The notes: generated by a model from the sequence alone, not told the origin. A stretch of DNA of 52,214 bases from Muricoccus nepalensis (GCF_006438825.1 NZ_RCZP01000037.1:1-52214), one strand, 5' to 3'; shown: positions 16,754 to 25,523, numbered from the stretch's first letter. Translations and numbers: made by a program.

Positions 16754-17809
16754 TCACGCGCCCGGATAGGGCCAGGCGCCGAGCCAGCGCACGCCGTCGA
16801 GCGAGGGCACCCCGGCCGCGAGCATCGCCAGCCGGTCGAAGCCCATCGCGATGCCCGAGACCGCCGGCATCCCCGCGTCCAGTGCCGCCAGGAAGTCCTC
16901 GTCCACGCCCCAGCCCTCGCCGTGCAGCGCCTCCCGCTCGGCGACGTCGCGGGCGAAGCGCGCGCGCTGCTCGGCGGCGTCGCGCAGCTCGTCGAAGGCG
17001 TTGCCCAGCTCCAGCCCGGCCGCGAAGACCTCGAAGCGGAGCGCGGCGCGCGGGTCGGCGGGGTCGCGCCGCGCGAGCGCCGCCTGGGGCGCCGGCCAAT
17101 GGGTGAGGAAGCTCCCCCGCCCCCGGCCGAGGCAGGGCTCCACGTGCTCGAGCATGAGGTGGAAGAAGAGATCCTCCCAGCCCAGCCCCGCCGGCACCGC
17201 GAGCCCCGCCGCCCGCGCCGCCGCCGCCAGCGCCGCCCCGTCCCCCTCCGCCGTCGCGGGATCGACCGAGGCGAGCACGTCCACCCCCGCCCGCGCGAAG
17301 GCCTCGGCCACGCTCACCCGCTCGAAGGGCAGGGAGAGGTCGGTCTCCACCCCCGCATGCGCGACCCGCGGCGGCAGCACGGCGCGGAGGTAATCCTCCA
17401 CCGCGTCCATCAGCCCCTCCATCCCCGCGCCCTCGAGATAGACCTCCAGCATCGTGAACTCCGGCGCGTGGCGCGGGGAGACCTCGCCGTTCCGCCAGAC
17501 CCGCGCGATCTCGAAGACGCTCCCGGCGCCGCCCACCAGCAGCCGCTTGATCGCGAGCTCCGGCGAGGTGCGGAGCCAGAGGTCCCTCCCCTCCCCGCGC
17601 CCGAGATGCGGCTCGAAGCGGGAGCGGAAGGCGTGCAGGTGCACCTCCATCCCCGGCACGGGCACGAGGGCGGGGGTCTCCACCTCCATGCAGCCCCGCG
17701 CCTCCCAGAAGGCCCGCGTGTCGCGCATCAGCGCCGCGCGGCGCCGCAGCGCCGGCAGGCGCGCCCGCAGCGCCTCGGGATGCCAGGTTGGAAGCGGCTG
17801 GTGCGGCAC
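16754..17809 (-). CDS. epmA: EF-P-(R)-beta-lysine ligase EpmA (GenX/PoxA)
   Basis: 351 aa. This is a class II lysyl-tRNA-synthetase catalytic core without an anticodon domain. Motif 2 is VFEIARVWRNGEVSPRHAPE, then FTMLEVYLEG, and motif 3 is SGIAMGFDRLAMLAAG. GLELGNAFDELRD is also typical of EpmA. The enzyme ligates (R)-beta-lysine to a conserved lysine of elongation factor P. It is divergent from epmB (74 nt between starts), and efp with the target lysine lies 2.7 kb away, which makes the assignment firm. Confidence 0.94.
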   Translation of the reverse strand: MPHQPLPTWHPEALRARLPALRRRAALMRDTRAFWEARGCMEVETPALVPVPGMEVHLHAFRSRFEPHLGRGEGRDLWLRTSPELAIKRLLVGGAGSVFEIARVWRNGEVSPRHAPEFTMLEVYLEGAGMEGLMDAVEDYLRAVLPPRVAHAGVETDLSLPFERVSVAEAFARAGVDVLASVDPATAEGDGAALAAAARAAGLAVPAGLGWEDLFFHLMLEHVEPCLGRGRGSFLTHWPAPQAALARRDPADPRAALRFEVFAAGLELGNAFDELRDAAEQRARFARDVAEREALHGEGWGVDEDFLAALDAGMPAVSGIAMGFDRLAMLAAGVPSLDGVRWLGAWPYPGA

Positions 17810-17883
17810 CGCGGGGCCTCCGGAAGGGGGTGGGCTCGCCCGCTCCGTGACACATCGCCCCGGATGGGGCTACCAGCCCCGCC

Positions 17884-18972
17884 ATGCCCGACGGCTCCCT
17901 CCCCCCCTCCCCCCCGGCCGGCGCCCCCGCCCGCCCGCTCCGCGACGCCGACGCCCTCGCCGCGGCCGGCCTCCTGCCCGCGGCCGGCCTGCCGGCGCTG
18001 CGCGCGGTCGCGGCCCGCTACGCCGTCTCCGTCACCCCCGCCATGGCCGCGCTGATCGACCCGGCCGACCCCGCGGACCCCATCGCCGCCCAGTACCTTC
18101 CCCACCCCGCCGAGCTGGAGGCGACCGCGCAGGAGCGGGAGGACCCCATCGCCGACGCCCCCCACACCCCCGTGAAGGGCGTCACCCACCGCTACCCCGA
18201 CCGCGCGCTGCTCAAGCCCCTCCTGGCCTGCCCCGTCTACTGCCGCTTCTGCTTCCGGCGCGAACAGGTCGGCCCCGGCGGGGGCGTGCTGGACGAGGCG
18301 GAGCTGGAGGCGGCGCTCGACTGGTTCGCGGCCCACCCCGGCGTGCGCGAGGCCATCCTGACCGGCGGCGACCCCCTCATGCTCTCGCCCCGGCGCCTGC
18401 GGCACATCGTGGCCCGCCTCTCGGCCATGCCGCACATCGAGATCATCCGCCTCCACACCCGCGTCCCCGTCGCCGACCCCGCCCGCGTGACGGCGGCCAT
18501 GGCGGAGGCGCTCGACACCGAGACCGCCCTCTTCCTCCTCCTCCACGCCAACCACGCCCGCGAGTTCACGCAGGACGCCCGCGCGGCCCTCCGCCGCCTC
18601 TCCCGCGCCGGCGTCGCGCTCCTCGGCCAGTCCGTGCTGCTGCGCGGCGTGAACGACAGCCCGGCCGCGATGGAGGCGCTCCTGCGCGCCATGCTCGCGA
18701 ACCGCGTGAAGCCCTACTACCTCCACCAGCTCGACCGCGCCCCCGGCACCGCCCGCTTCGAGGTGCCGATCGCCGAGGGCCGCGCCCTCCTCGAGGGGCT
18801 CCGCGGCCGGGTCACGGGCCTCGCCTGGCCGACCTACGCGCTCGACCTGCCGGAGGGCCAGGGCAAGGCCCCGATCGGCCCCGACTTCGCCGAGCGGCGC
18901 GACGGCGGCTGGCAGGTCCGCGGCCCCCTCGGCGGCGACCACTTCCAGCCGGACGCCCCGCCCCCCGCCTGA
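17884..18972 (+). CDS. epmB: EF-P-type lysine 2,3-aminomutase EpmB (radical SAM)
   Basis: 362 aa. The radical-SAM cluster motif CPVYCRFCFRREQVG (CxxxCxxC) is preceded by VKGVTHRYPDRALL and followed by EAILTGGDPLMLSPRRL, HIEIIRLHTRVPV and a C-terminal PLP-lysine region (MLANRVKPYYLHQLD). It isomerises lysine to beta-lysine for EpmA. The short length without a long C-terminal extension fits EpmB rather than catabolic KamA. It shares a 74-nt divergent control region with epmA. Confidence 0.93.
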   Translation: MPDGSLPPSPPAGAPARPLRDADALAAAGLLPAAGLPALRAVAARYAVSVTPAMAALIDPADPADPIAAQYLPHPAELEATAQEREDPIADAPHTPVKGVTHRYPDRALLKPLLACPVYCRFCFRREQVGPGGGVLDEAELEAALDWFAAHPGVREAILTGGDPLMLSPRRLRHIVARLSAMPHIEIIRLHTRVPVADPARVTAAMAEALDTETALFLLLHANHAREFTQDARAALRRLSRAGVALLGQSVLLRGVNDSPAAMEALLRAMLANRVKPYYLHQLDRAPGTARFEVPIAEGRALLEGLRGRVTGLAWPTYALDLPEGQGKAPIGPDFAERRDGGWQVRGPLGGDHFQPDAPPPA

Positions 18973-19073
18973 CCCCATCTTCCCCGGGCTGCCGCTTCCC
19001 TGGCGCCACGGCCGCGTGCAGACTTCCCCGAAACGAGCCGCCCCGCCAGGGGCCGCCCCCGGGAGGAACGCCC

Positions 19074-20060
19074 TTGCCCCTGATCACCCGCCGCGCCCTG
19101 GCGGCCCCCGCTCTCGCCACGCTCGCCGCCGGGGGCAGCGCCCGCGCCCAGGGCGCCTTCCCCTCCCGCCCCATCACCATGATCATCCCCTTCGCCCCCG
19201 GCGGCCCCACCGACATCGTCGGCCGCCTCCTGGCCGAGAGCATGTCGCGCGAGATCGGGCAGCCCGTCGTGGTGGAGAACACCACCGGCGCCGGCGGCAC
19301 CCTCGGCGCCCAGCGCGTGGCCACCGCCCGGCCGGACGGCCACACCGTCCTGCTGCACCACATCGGCATGGGGGTGATCCCCACCATGTACCGCCGCCTG
19401 GCCTACGACCCCGTCGGCGGCTTCGAGCCGCTCGGCCTCGTGACGGAGGTGCCGATGACCCTCGTCGGCCGGAAGGACCTGCCGGCCGCGAACCTCGCCG
19501 ACCTCGTGGCCCTCATGCGGTCGAGCGGGGACCGCTTCAACCTCGCCGACGCCGGCATCGGCTCCTCCTCCGCCCTCTGCGGCGCGCTGCTGGCCAACGC
19601 GATCGGCGCGAAGCCGACCGTCATCCCCTTCCGCGGCACGGGCCCGGCCATGCAGGAGATCCTCGGCGGCCGGGTGGACCTCCTCTGCGACCAGACGACG
19701 CAGACGACCGAGTACATCCGAGGCGGCGCCGTGAAGGTCTTCGCCACGCCGTCGCGCGCCCGCATCGCGACCCTGCCCGAGATCCCCACCACCGCCGAGG
19801 CCGGGCTGCCGGGCTTCGAGGTGACGGTCTGGCACGGCCTCTACGCCCCCCGCGGCACCCCGGCCCCGGTCCTCGCCCGCCTCACCGCCTCCCTCCAGGC
19901 CGCGCTCCGCGACCCGCGGGTGGTCCAGCGCTTCACCGAGATCGGCACCGCCCCCGTCCCGCAGGAGGACGCGACGCCCGAGGCCCACCGCCGCTTCTGG
20001 ATGGCCGACATCGCCAAGTGGAAGCCGATCATCGAGGCGACGAACGGCTACGCGGACTGA
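19074..20060 (+). CDS. Bug-family tripartite tricarboxylate transporter binding protein
   Basis: 328 aa. A Tat-like or Sec signal peptide (LITRRALAAPALATLAAGGSARAQ) is followed by the Bug/TctC fold: FPSRPITMIIPFAPGGPTD, VVENTTGAGGTLGAQRVA, DGHTVLLHHIGMG, GGRVDLLCDQTTQT and LPGFEVTVWHGLYAPRGTP. It binds a carboxylated solute in the periplasm for a TctAB-type permease. The TTG at 19074 has GGGAGGA 7 nt before it. No permease gene adjoins it; tctB and tctA are 18.5 kb away and lack a binding protein. Expanded orphan Bug sets are normal in this lineage. Confidence 0.92.
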   Translation: MPLITRRALAAPALATLAAGGSARAQGAFPSRPITMIIPFAPGGPTDIVGRLLAESMSREIGQPVVVENTTGAGGTLGAQRVATARPDGHTVLLHHIGMGVIPTMYRRLAYDPVGGFEPLGLVTEVPMTLVGRKDLPAANLADLVALMRSSGDRFNLADAGIGSSSALCGALLANAIGAKPTVIPFRGTGPAMQEILGGRVDLLCDQTTQTTEYIRGGAVKVFATPSRARIATLPEIPTTAEAGLPGFEVTVWHGLYAPRGTPAPVLARLTASLQAALRDPRVVQRFTEIGTAPVPQEDATPEAHRRFWMADIAKWKPIIEATNGYAD

Positions 20061-20150
20061 CGCGACAGGGCGCGCGGCGGCCCCCGTTCCCCCGCCGCCG
20101 CGCCCGGAGTCGTCCCCAGCGCCTCCCCCGTCCCGCACCGGTTCCTCACA

Positions 20151-20183
20151 GGGTTTTCCACAGGCTTGACACCGGAAAAACCC
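20151..20183. promoter_or_regulatory. Inverted repeat with TTGACA in the 449-nt gap before efp
   Basis: The gap 20061-20509 holds no convincing gene. Its centre (about 20150-20262) is AT-rich for this genome. gggttttcc (20151-20159) and ggaaaaaccc (20174-20183) form an inverted repeat with one bulge, and TTGACA (20166-20171) lies between the arms. No good -10 box stands at 16-18 nt. TTTTCCACA (20153-20161), a DnaA-box-like nonamer, overlaps the left arm. It may be an operator-promoter for efp or the end of the Bug transcript. Confidence 0.35.
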
Positions 20184-20401
20184 TTTACAAACAGGCCTCA
20201 ACTACGCGGAGCAGAGGCCTACCCGCAGCTTTTTCCCGTAAATACGATCGCGTAACCGTGAGCCTCCTCCCGGCCCCTTCCGTCCCGCCGGGAGGACCCT
20301 GCCGCAACCCCCCGCCGGACCCCCGCCGGCGCCGGCACGGTTGCCAGGACCCCCGCCGCGCGTGTATGGCCCGCGCCCAATCCCGACTTCCCGCGCGCCC
20401 C

Positions 20402-20487
20402 CGGCGCGCTCCACCCAGCGCGCCGCCCGGCGCGCCCCACCGGCGCGCCCCGGCGCGCTCCACGCGACGCGCCCGACGGCGCGCCGG
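20402..20487 (+). repeat. cggcgcgc-based repeats in the efp leader
   Basis: cggcgcgctccac occurs at 20402-20414 and 20451-20463. Close variants lie at 20428-20440 (cggcgcgccccac), 20441-20451 and 20477-20487. The 8-mer ggcgcgcc is self-complementary, so the 5' leader of efp could fold into several alternative hairpins. The array ends 22 nt before the efp ATG. Confidence 0.75.
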
Positions 20488-20509
20488 ACGAACGAACAGG
20501 ACGCCCCCC

Positions 20510-21079
20510 ATGGCGAAGATGCAGGCCAACCAGATGCGCGCCGGCATGGTCATCGAGTTCGAGGGCCAGCGCTACACGATCCTGCGCCAGAACATCATGA
20601 TCCCCGGCAAGGGGAACGCGATCATCCAGGTCGACATGCGCAACATCAAGACCGGCGCGAAGAAGGACCAGCGCTGGCGCACGGCCGACACGGTGGAGCG
20701 CCTGAACACCGAGGACAAGGAGTTCAACTACTCCTACGCCGACGGCGACAACATCGTGCTCATGGACCCTGAGACCTTCGAGCAGACGACCGTCCCCGCC
20801 GTCATCCTCGGCGACCGCCTGCCCTTCCTCGTCGAGAACATGACCGTCAACGTCCGCCTGATAGAGGGCGAGCCGGTGGCCATCGGCCTGCCCGATACCG
20901 TCGTGCTCGAGGTCGTCGAGGCCGATCCCGTCGTGAAGGGGCAGACCGCCTCCTCCTCCTACAAGCCCGCCGTGCTCTCGAACGGCGTGAAGGTCATGGT
21001 CCCTCCCTTCATCACCGCCGGCGAGAAGATCGTCGTCCGCACCGAGGACGCGACCTACCTGGAGCGGGCGAAGGGCTGA
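20510..21079 (+). CDS. efp: Elongation factor P
   Basis: 189 aa. KOW-like domain I carries the modified loop IMIPGKGNAII, with Lys34 at the same number as the beta-lysylated Lys34 of E. coli EF-P. The OB domains follow (FNYSYADGDNIVLMDPETFEQ; LPDTVVLEVVEADPVVKGQT), ending in the signature PAVLSNGVKVMVPPFITAGEKIVV. EF-P relieves ribosome stalling at polyproline runs, which are abundant in this window's proteins. epmA and epmB nearby supply the modification. The ATG has an AACAGGA ribosome site. Confidence 0.97.
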   Translation: MAKMQANQMRAGMVIEFEGQRYTILRQNIMIPGKGNAIIQVDMRNIKTGAKKDQRWRTADTVERLNTEDKEFNYSYADGDNIVLMDPETFEQTTVPAVILGDRLPFLVENMTVNVRLIEGEPVAIGLPDTVVLEVVEADPVVKGQTASSSYKPAVLSNGVKVMVPPFITAGEKIVVRTEDATYLERAKG

Positions 21080-21084
21080 GCCAC

Positions 21085-21954
21085 ATGTCCGGCGCCCAGC
21101 CCTCCTCGCGACTCTCCCCCGCGATGACCGTGGTCATCAACGCCGCCCGCAAGGCCGGGCGGCGCCTGCTGCGCGACTTCGCGGAGGTGGAGAACCTGCA
21201 GGTCAGCGCGAAGGGGCCGGGCGACTTCGTCTCCCAGGCGGACCTCCGCGCCGAGGAGACGCTGCGGGACGAACTCCGCCGCGCCCGCCCCTCCTTCGCC
21301 TTCCTCATGGAGGAGAGCGGCGAGAGCGGCACGGAGGAGTGGGAGTGGCGCTGGGTGGTGGACCCGCTCGACGGCACCACCAACTTCCTCCACGGCATTC
21401 CCCAGTGGTGCATCTCGATCGGCATCGAGCACCGCCTCTCGCCCACCAGCACCGAGGTGGTCGCCGGCGTCATCTACAACCCCGCGACCGACGAGCTCTT
21501 CTGGGCCGAGAAGGGCCGCGGCGCCTTCCTCAACGACAAGCGCCTCCGCGTCTCCGGCCGGCGCGACCTGAACGCCGCCCTCTTCGCGACCGGCATCCCC
21601 TTCGCGAAGGTGCCGCACCGCGCGGAGTTCACCACGACGCTCGCCAGGCTCATGCCCCAGGTTGCCGGCATCCGCCGCTTCGGCTCGGCCGCGCTCGACC
21701 TCGCCTGGGTCGCCGCCGGCCGCTACGAGGGCTACTGGGAGCTCGGCCTCAACCGCTGGGACTGCGCGGCGGGGATCGTCATGGTCAAGGAGGCCGGCGG
21801 CTACGTCACCGGCCCCGGCGACGAGGACCCCTACGCCACCGGCAACGTCGTCGCCGGCAACCCCTTCCTGCACGGCAAGCTGCGGGAGGCCGTGGTCGAG
21901 GGCCTCTCCTACGTGGCCGGCCGCCGCGCGGGCGCTGAGCCGGGCCCGGCCTGA
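21085..21954 (+). CDS. suhB: Inositol monophosphatase family protein (SuhB-like)
   Basis: 289 aa. Metal-site motifs: FAFLMEESGES, WVVDPLDGTTNFLHGIPQW (the IMPase signature) and LNRWDCAAGIVMVKEAGG near the C-terminus. The family hydrolyses inositol monophosphates and related sugar phosphates; SuhB also acts in rRNA antitermination in E. coli. It starts 5 nt after the efp stop, so the two form an operon, a pairing often seen in Alphaproteobacteria. The exact substrate is not certain. Confidence 0.92.
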   Translation: MSGAQPSSRLSPAMTVVINAARKAGRRLLRDFAEVENLQVSAKGPGDFVSQADLRAEETLRDELRRARPSFAFLMEESGESGTEEWEWRWVVDPLDGTTNFLHGIPQWCISIGIEHRLSPTSTEVVAGVIYNPATDELFWAEKGRGAFLNDKRLRVSGRRDLNAALFATGIPFAKVPHRAEFTTTLARLMPQVAGIRRFGSAALDLAWVAAGRYEGYWELGLNRWDCAAGIVMVKEAGGYVTGPGDEDPYATGNVVAGNPFLHGKLREAVVEGLSYVAGRRAGAEPGPA

Positions 21955-22114
21955 GCCGCCCCCGGCGTTCCGGAAATCCCGATTCCGCCGCTCTCGCCCC
22001 GCTTCCTTGCGCCGCGTATCTTTAATAAAGCATCCCCGCTGACCCGGATGTGACAGGGTGGCAATCCAGGACACACCACACCCCGGGCGGGCGTGGCGAG
22101 AAGGGGAGTACCGG

Positions 22115-23452
22115 ATGAACACCTCCCCGCCGCCCCGCGCCGGCGAGTGGCCGCCCGAGCGGCCCGGCGAGGGCGCGCCGGCCGAGGGGCGCGAGGGCGA
22201 CCCCCTGGCGCCCCCCGCCCCGCTCTCCATCGCCGCCGAGCCCGCCCCGCGCCCCCTCGCGGACAGCCTGCCGCCCGCGCTCGCGGCGGACGTGCAGGCC
22301 ATCGGCCGCATCGAGGCGGTGCCCACCATCCTCGACGTCATCTGCCGGATGACGGGCATGCGCTTCGCCGCCGTCGCCCGCGTGACCGAGGAGCGCTGGG
22401 TCGCCTGCGAGACGCTCGACAAGGCCGGCCTCGGCCTCAAGCCCGGCGACGAGCTCGCGATCGCGACCACCTTCTGCCAGGGCATCGTCGAGACCGGCAC
22501 GCCCGTGGTCTTCGGCAACGCCCCCGAGGACCCCGCCTACCGCGACCACCCCGTCCCCGCGCTGTATGGCTTCCAGAGCTACGTCTCGGTGCCCATCACG
22601 CTGCGCGACGGCCGCCGCTTCGGCACCCTCTGCGCCCTCGACCCGAGCCCGCGCCGCGTGGACGGCCCCGAGACGCTCGGCATGTTCCGCCTCTTCGCGG
22701 AGCTGATCGCGGCCCAGCTCGCCGCCGACGACGAGCTCCGCCGCGCGCGCGCCGAGCTGACGGAGCAGCGCGAGCTGGCCGTGCTGCGCGAGCAGTTCAT
22801 CGCCGTCCTCGGCCACGACCTGCGCAACCCCGTCGCCTCCATCGCCTCCGGCGCGCGCCTCCTCGGCCGCTCCGTCACCGACGAGACCGGGCGCAAGGTC
22901 CTCGCCCTCATGCAGTCGAGCATCCTTCGCGTCGGCGGCCTCATCAACAACCTCATGGACTTCGCCCGCGCCCGCCTCGGCGAGGGGCTGGAGCTGGACC
23001 GGCGCGGCGCCGATCCCCTGGCGCCGGTCCTCGAGAGCACGATCGACGAGCTGCGCTCCATCCACCCCGGCCGCCAAATCGAGGCTCGCCTGGCCATCGA
23101 CGAGCCCGTCCCGGCCGACGGCCCGCGCATCGCCCAGCTCCTCTCGAACCTCCTCGGCAACGCGCTGACCCACGGCGACGCCGCCTCCCCCGTCCGCATC
23201 GAGGCGACGACGGAGGGCGGCGTCTTCGAGCTCCGCGTCGCCAACGCCGGCCGGCCCATCCCGGCGGACGCCCTGCCCGGCCTCTTCCAGCCCTTCTTCC
23301 GCGGCAGCGTCCGCCCGAACCAGCAGGGCCTGGGCCTCGGCCTCTTCATCGCCTCCGAGATCGCCCGCGTGCACGGCGGCACGCTCGAGGCCGAATCGGG
23401 ACCCTCGGAGACCCGCTTCACCTTCCGCATGCCGCTGCCCCCGCGGGACTGA
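22115..23452 (+). CDS. GAF-domain sensor histidine kinase
   Basis: 445 aa, soluble (no membrane helix). After a Pro-rich N-terminus, a GAF domain spans about residues 68-205 (GMRFAAVARVTEERWVA, GFQSYVSVPITLRDGRRFGTL). The phosphoacceptor is His234 in VLGHDLRNPVASI, and the ATPase domain has LLSNLLGNALTHGDA (N box) and GLGLGLFIASEIARVHGG (G box). I chose the ATG at 22115, which has AAGGGGAG upstream; a GTG at 22058 would add an unlike leader. No response regulator is nearby. The 160-nt upstream gap contains an AT-rich patch (22018-22030). Confidence 0.92.
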   Translation: MNTSPPPRAGEWPPERPGEGAPAEGREGDPLAPPAPLSIAAEPAPRPLADSLPPALAADVQAIGRIEAVPTILDVICRMTGMRFAAVARVTEERWVACETLDKAGLGLKPGDELAIATTFCQGIVETGTPVVFGNAPEDPAYRDHPVPALYGFQSYVSVPITLRDGRRFGTLCALDPSPRRVDGPETLGMFRLFAELIAAQLAADDELRRARAELTEQRELAVLREQFIAVLGHDLRNPVASIASGARLLGRSVTDETGRKVLALMQSSILRVGGLINNLMDFARARLGEGLELDRRGADPLAPVLESTIDELRSIHPGRQIEARLAIDEPVPADGPRIAQLLSNLLGNALTHGDAASPVRIEATTEGGVFELRVANAGRPIPADALPGLFQPFFRGSVRPNQQGLGLGLFIASEIARVHGGTLEAESGPSETRFTFRMPLPPRD

Positions 23453-23530
23453 CCGGCCGCTGCCCCGATCCCGGTTCCCCGCCCCGGCCCTCCTTCAACG
23501 ATTCATCCCTTCTGGGCTACCCTCGCCCCC

Positions 23531-24322
23531 GTGACCTTTCCCGACGCACGCCGCGCGGCCGCCACGGCCCTGGCCCTCCTCCTCGCCGCCCTGCCGGCCA
23601 CGCGGCCGGCCGCCCTCCGCGCCCAGCCCGCCACGGCGGCGGGAACCGGGGCGACGGGAACCGCGGTGGCGGCCCCGGAGGCCGAGCCCGGCGAGCCCGC
23701 CGAGGCCCCGCCCGCGCCGGCCAGCCTCGCGACCGGCCCGCTGCGCGCGAACATCCCGGTCCTCCCCGACCTCCCCCTCGGCCCGGGCTTCGAGCGCCTG
23801 CCGATCGGCGGCTGGCGCCTCACCGGCCGGGCCGGCGGCGGCGAGGCCGACCACGCCTCGCGCCTGTCCATCGAGACCATCGGCCGCTACCTGGCCGAGG
23901 GCACCACGGGCCGCGTCACGGTGATCGCCCAGGTCGCGGGCCCGGCGGAGGACCCCTCCGTCGCCCGCCGCACGAGCCTCGCCCGCGCCGTGCTGGTGAA
24001 GTCCGCGCTCGTCGGCGGCGGCCTGCCGGGCACGCGCATCGACCTCCGCCCCATGGGCCGCACCGCCGAGGCGCGCGACGCCCTCGACATCATCGCGCCG
24101 CCCGCGCGCCCGGCCCGCGACGAGCCGCCCCCGCCCGCGCCCGAGCCCCCGCCCATCCCGCCCCCGCCCGCCGAGCCCGCGCCCCGCGCCGCCGCGCCCG
24201 CGCGCGGAAGCGCAGCCCGCCCGGGCGGCACCGGGGCGCCCGCGCGCGCCACCCCGGGGAACGCCACCCCGGGCGGCGCGGGCAGCGCCCGGCCCGGCGC
24301 GCCAGGAGGCCAGACCCCATGA
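23531..24322 (+). CDS. Secreted protein with a degenerate OmpA-like domain and Pro-rich tail
   Basis: 263 aa. Residues 1-32 form a signal peptide (ALALLLAALPATRPAALRA). After a linker, residues about 105-190 follow the OmpA C-terminal pattern: SIETIGRYLAEGTTGRVTVI, then ARRTSLARAVLVKSALVGGG, LPGTRIDLRPMGRT. The canonical GHTD is replaced by AQVAGP, so peptidoglycan binding is uncertain. The last 70 residues are Pro/Ala/Gly-rich. The GTG at 23531 starts the signal peptide. The last bases overlap the next gene's start as ATGA, so the two are translationally coupled. Confidence 0.75.
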   Translation: MTFPDARRAAATALALLLAALPATRPAALRAQPATAAGTGATGTAVAAPEAEPGEPAEAPPAPASLATGPLRANIPVLPDLPLGPGFERLPIGGWRLTGRAGGGEADHASRLSIETIGRYLAEGTTGRVTVIAQVAGPAEDPSVARRTSLARAVLVKSALVGGGLPGTRIDLRPMGRTAEARDALDIIAPPARPARDEPPPPAPEPPPIPPPPAEPAPRAAAPARGSAARPGGTGAPARATPGNATPGGAGSARPGAPGGQTP

Positions 24323-25458
24323 CCAACCCGACGCGCTACCTCCTGCGGATGGTGCTCTTCCTCGTCCTGGTGGCGCTCGTCGCCGGGATCCTCTTCGGGG
24401 AGCTCCAGCACGCCTTCGCGGTCAACCCCGTGCTGAACAGCCTCATCCTCGCGGTGCTGCTCCTCGGCATCGCCTGGTGCATCCGCCAGGTCCTGCTCCT
24501 GAAGCGCGAGGCAGACTGGCTGAACGCCTTCCGCTCGCCCCGCCCCGCCGGCGCCGCCGCCCCGCCGCCCCGCCTCCTCGCCCCCATGGCGTCGATGCTG
24601 GCCAGCCGCCGCTCGGACCACCTCTCCCTCTCGACCGGCGCCATGCGCGGCGTGCTCGACGGCATCGGCTCGCGCCTCGACGAGGACCGGGAGCTGTCCC
24701 GCTACATGACGGGCCTGCTCATCTTCCTCGGCCTGCTCGGCACCTTCTGGGGGCTGATCCTGACCATCGGCTCGGTCTCCGACGTCATCCAGAACATGTC
24801 GGTCGGCACGGGCGACGTGACGAACCTCTTCAACCAGCTCAAGTCCGGCCTCGCCCAGCCGCTCCAGGGCATGGGCGTCGCCTTCTCCTCCTCCATGCTC
24901 GGCCTCGCCGGCTCCATCGTGCTCGGCTTCCTCGACCTGACCGCGGGCCAGGCCCAGGCACGCTTCTACAACGAGCTCGAGGAATGGCTCGCCGGCATCA
25001 CCCGCCTCTCCTCCGGCGTCCTCGGCAACGACGGCGCGGAGGGCGGCTCGGTGCCCGCCTACGTCCAGGCGCTGCTCGAGCAGACCGCCGAGAACCTCGA
25101 GGGCCTGCAGCGCATCCTCGCCCGCGGCGAGGAGCGCAGCGCCCATTCCGGCCGCGCGCTCGAGACGCTGACGGAGCGCCTCTCGGTGCTCACCGACCAG
25201 ATGCGCGCCAACCAGGTCCTCATGCAGCGGGTCGCGGAGGCCCAGGCGAGCCTCGGCCCCATCCTCGCCCGCATGGCCGAGCCCGACGAGCACGACGCCG
25301 CCACCCGCGGCCACATGCGCAACGTGGAGCTCTACCTCGCCCGCCTGCTCGAGGAATCGGCCCAGGGCCGCGCCCAGTCGACCCAGGAGATCCGCTCCGA
25401 GATCAAGGTCCTCGCCCGCACCATCGCCGCCCTCGCCGAGGCCCCGCCGCAGTCATGA
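24319..25458 (+). CDS. MotA/ExbB-like proton-channel protein with a helical tail
   Basis: 379 aa. Four membrane segments: about 8-30 (MVLFLVLVALVAGILFGEL), 38-58 (LNSLILAVLLLGIAW), 130-152 (MTGLLIFLGLLGTFWGLIL) and 188-215 (MGVAFSSSMLGLAGSIVLGFL). The last two carry the MotA/TolQ/ExbB signature (LGTFWGL; SSMLGLAGS). A cytoplasmic helical tail of about 160 residues follows, with several heptad stretches. It overlaps the preceding gene by 4 nt and precedes the MotB-like gene by 65 nt. It is distinct from the tolQ of this window; no flagellar gene is near. Confidence 0.85.
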   Translation: MTNPTRYLLRMVLFLVLVALVAGILFGELQHAFAVNPVLNSLILAVLLLGIAWCIRQVLLLKREADWLNAFRSPRPAGAAAPPPRLLAPMASMLASRRSDHLSLSTGAMRGVLDGIGSRLDEDRELSRYMTGLLIFLGLLGTFWGLILTIGSVSDVIQNMSVGTGDVTNLFNQLKSGLAQPLQGMGVAFSSSMLGLAGSIVLGFLDLTAGQAQARFYNELEEWLAGITRLSSGVLGNDGAEGGSVPAYVQALLEQTAENLEGLQRILARGEERSAHSGRALETLTERLSVLTDQMRANQVLMQRVAEAQASLGPILARMAEPDEHDAATRGHMRNVELYLARLLEESAQGRAQSTQEIRSEIKVLARTIAALAEAPPQS

Positions 25459-25523
25459 GCGCCCCGGCATGAGGCCCGCATGACCCCGCCGCAGGGCACG
25501 GCCAGCGCGCGCAGGCCCACCCC

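Noticed and set aside
20153-20161. DnaA-box-like TTTTCCACA as a sign of the replication origin
   Set aside because: Only one such nonamer is seen, with no cluster, no AT-rich unwinding repeats and no origin-typical genes (dnaA, dnaN, hemE) nearby.
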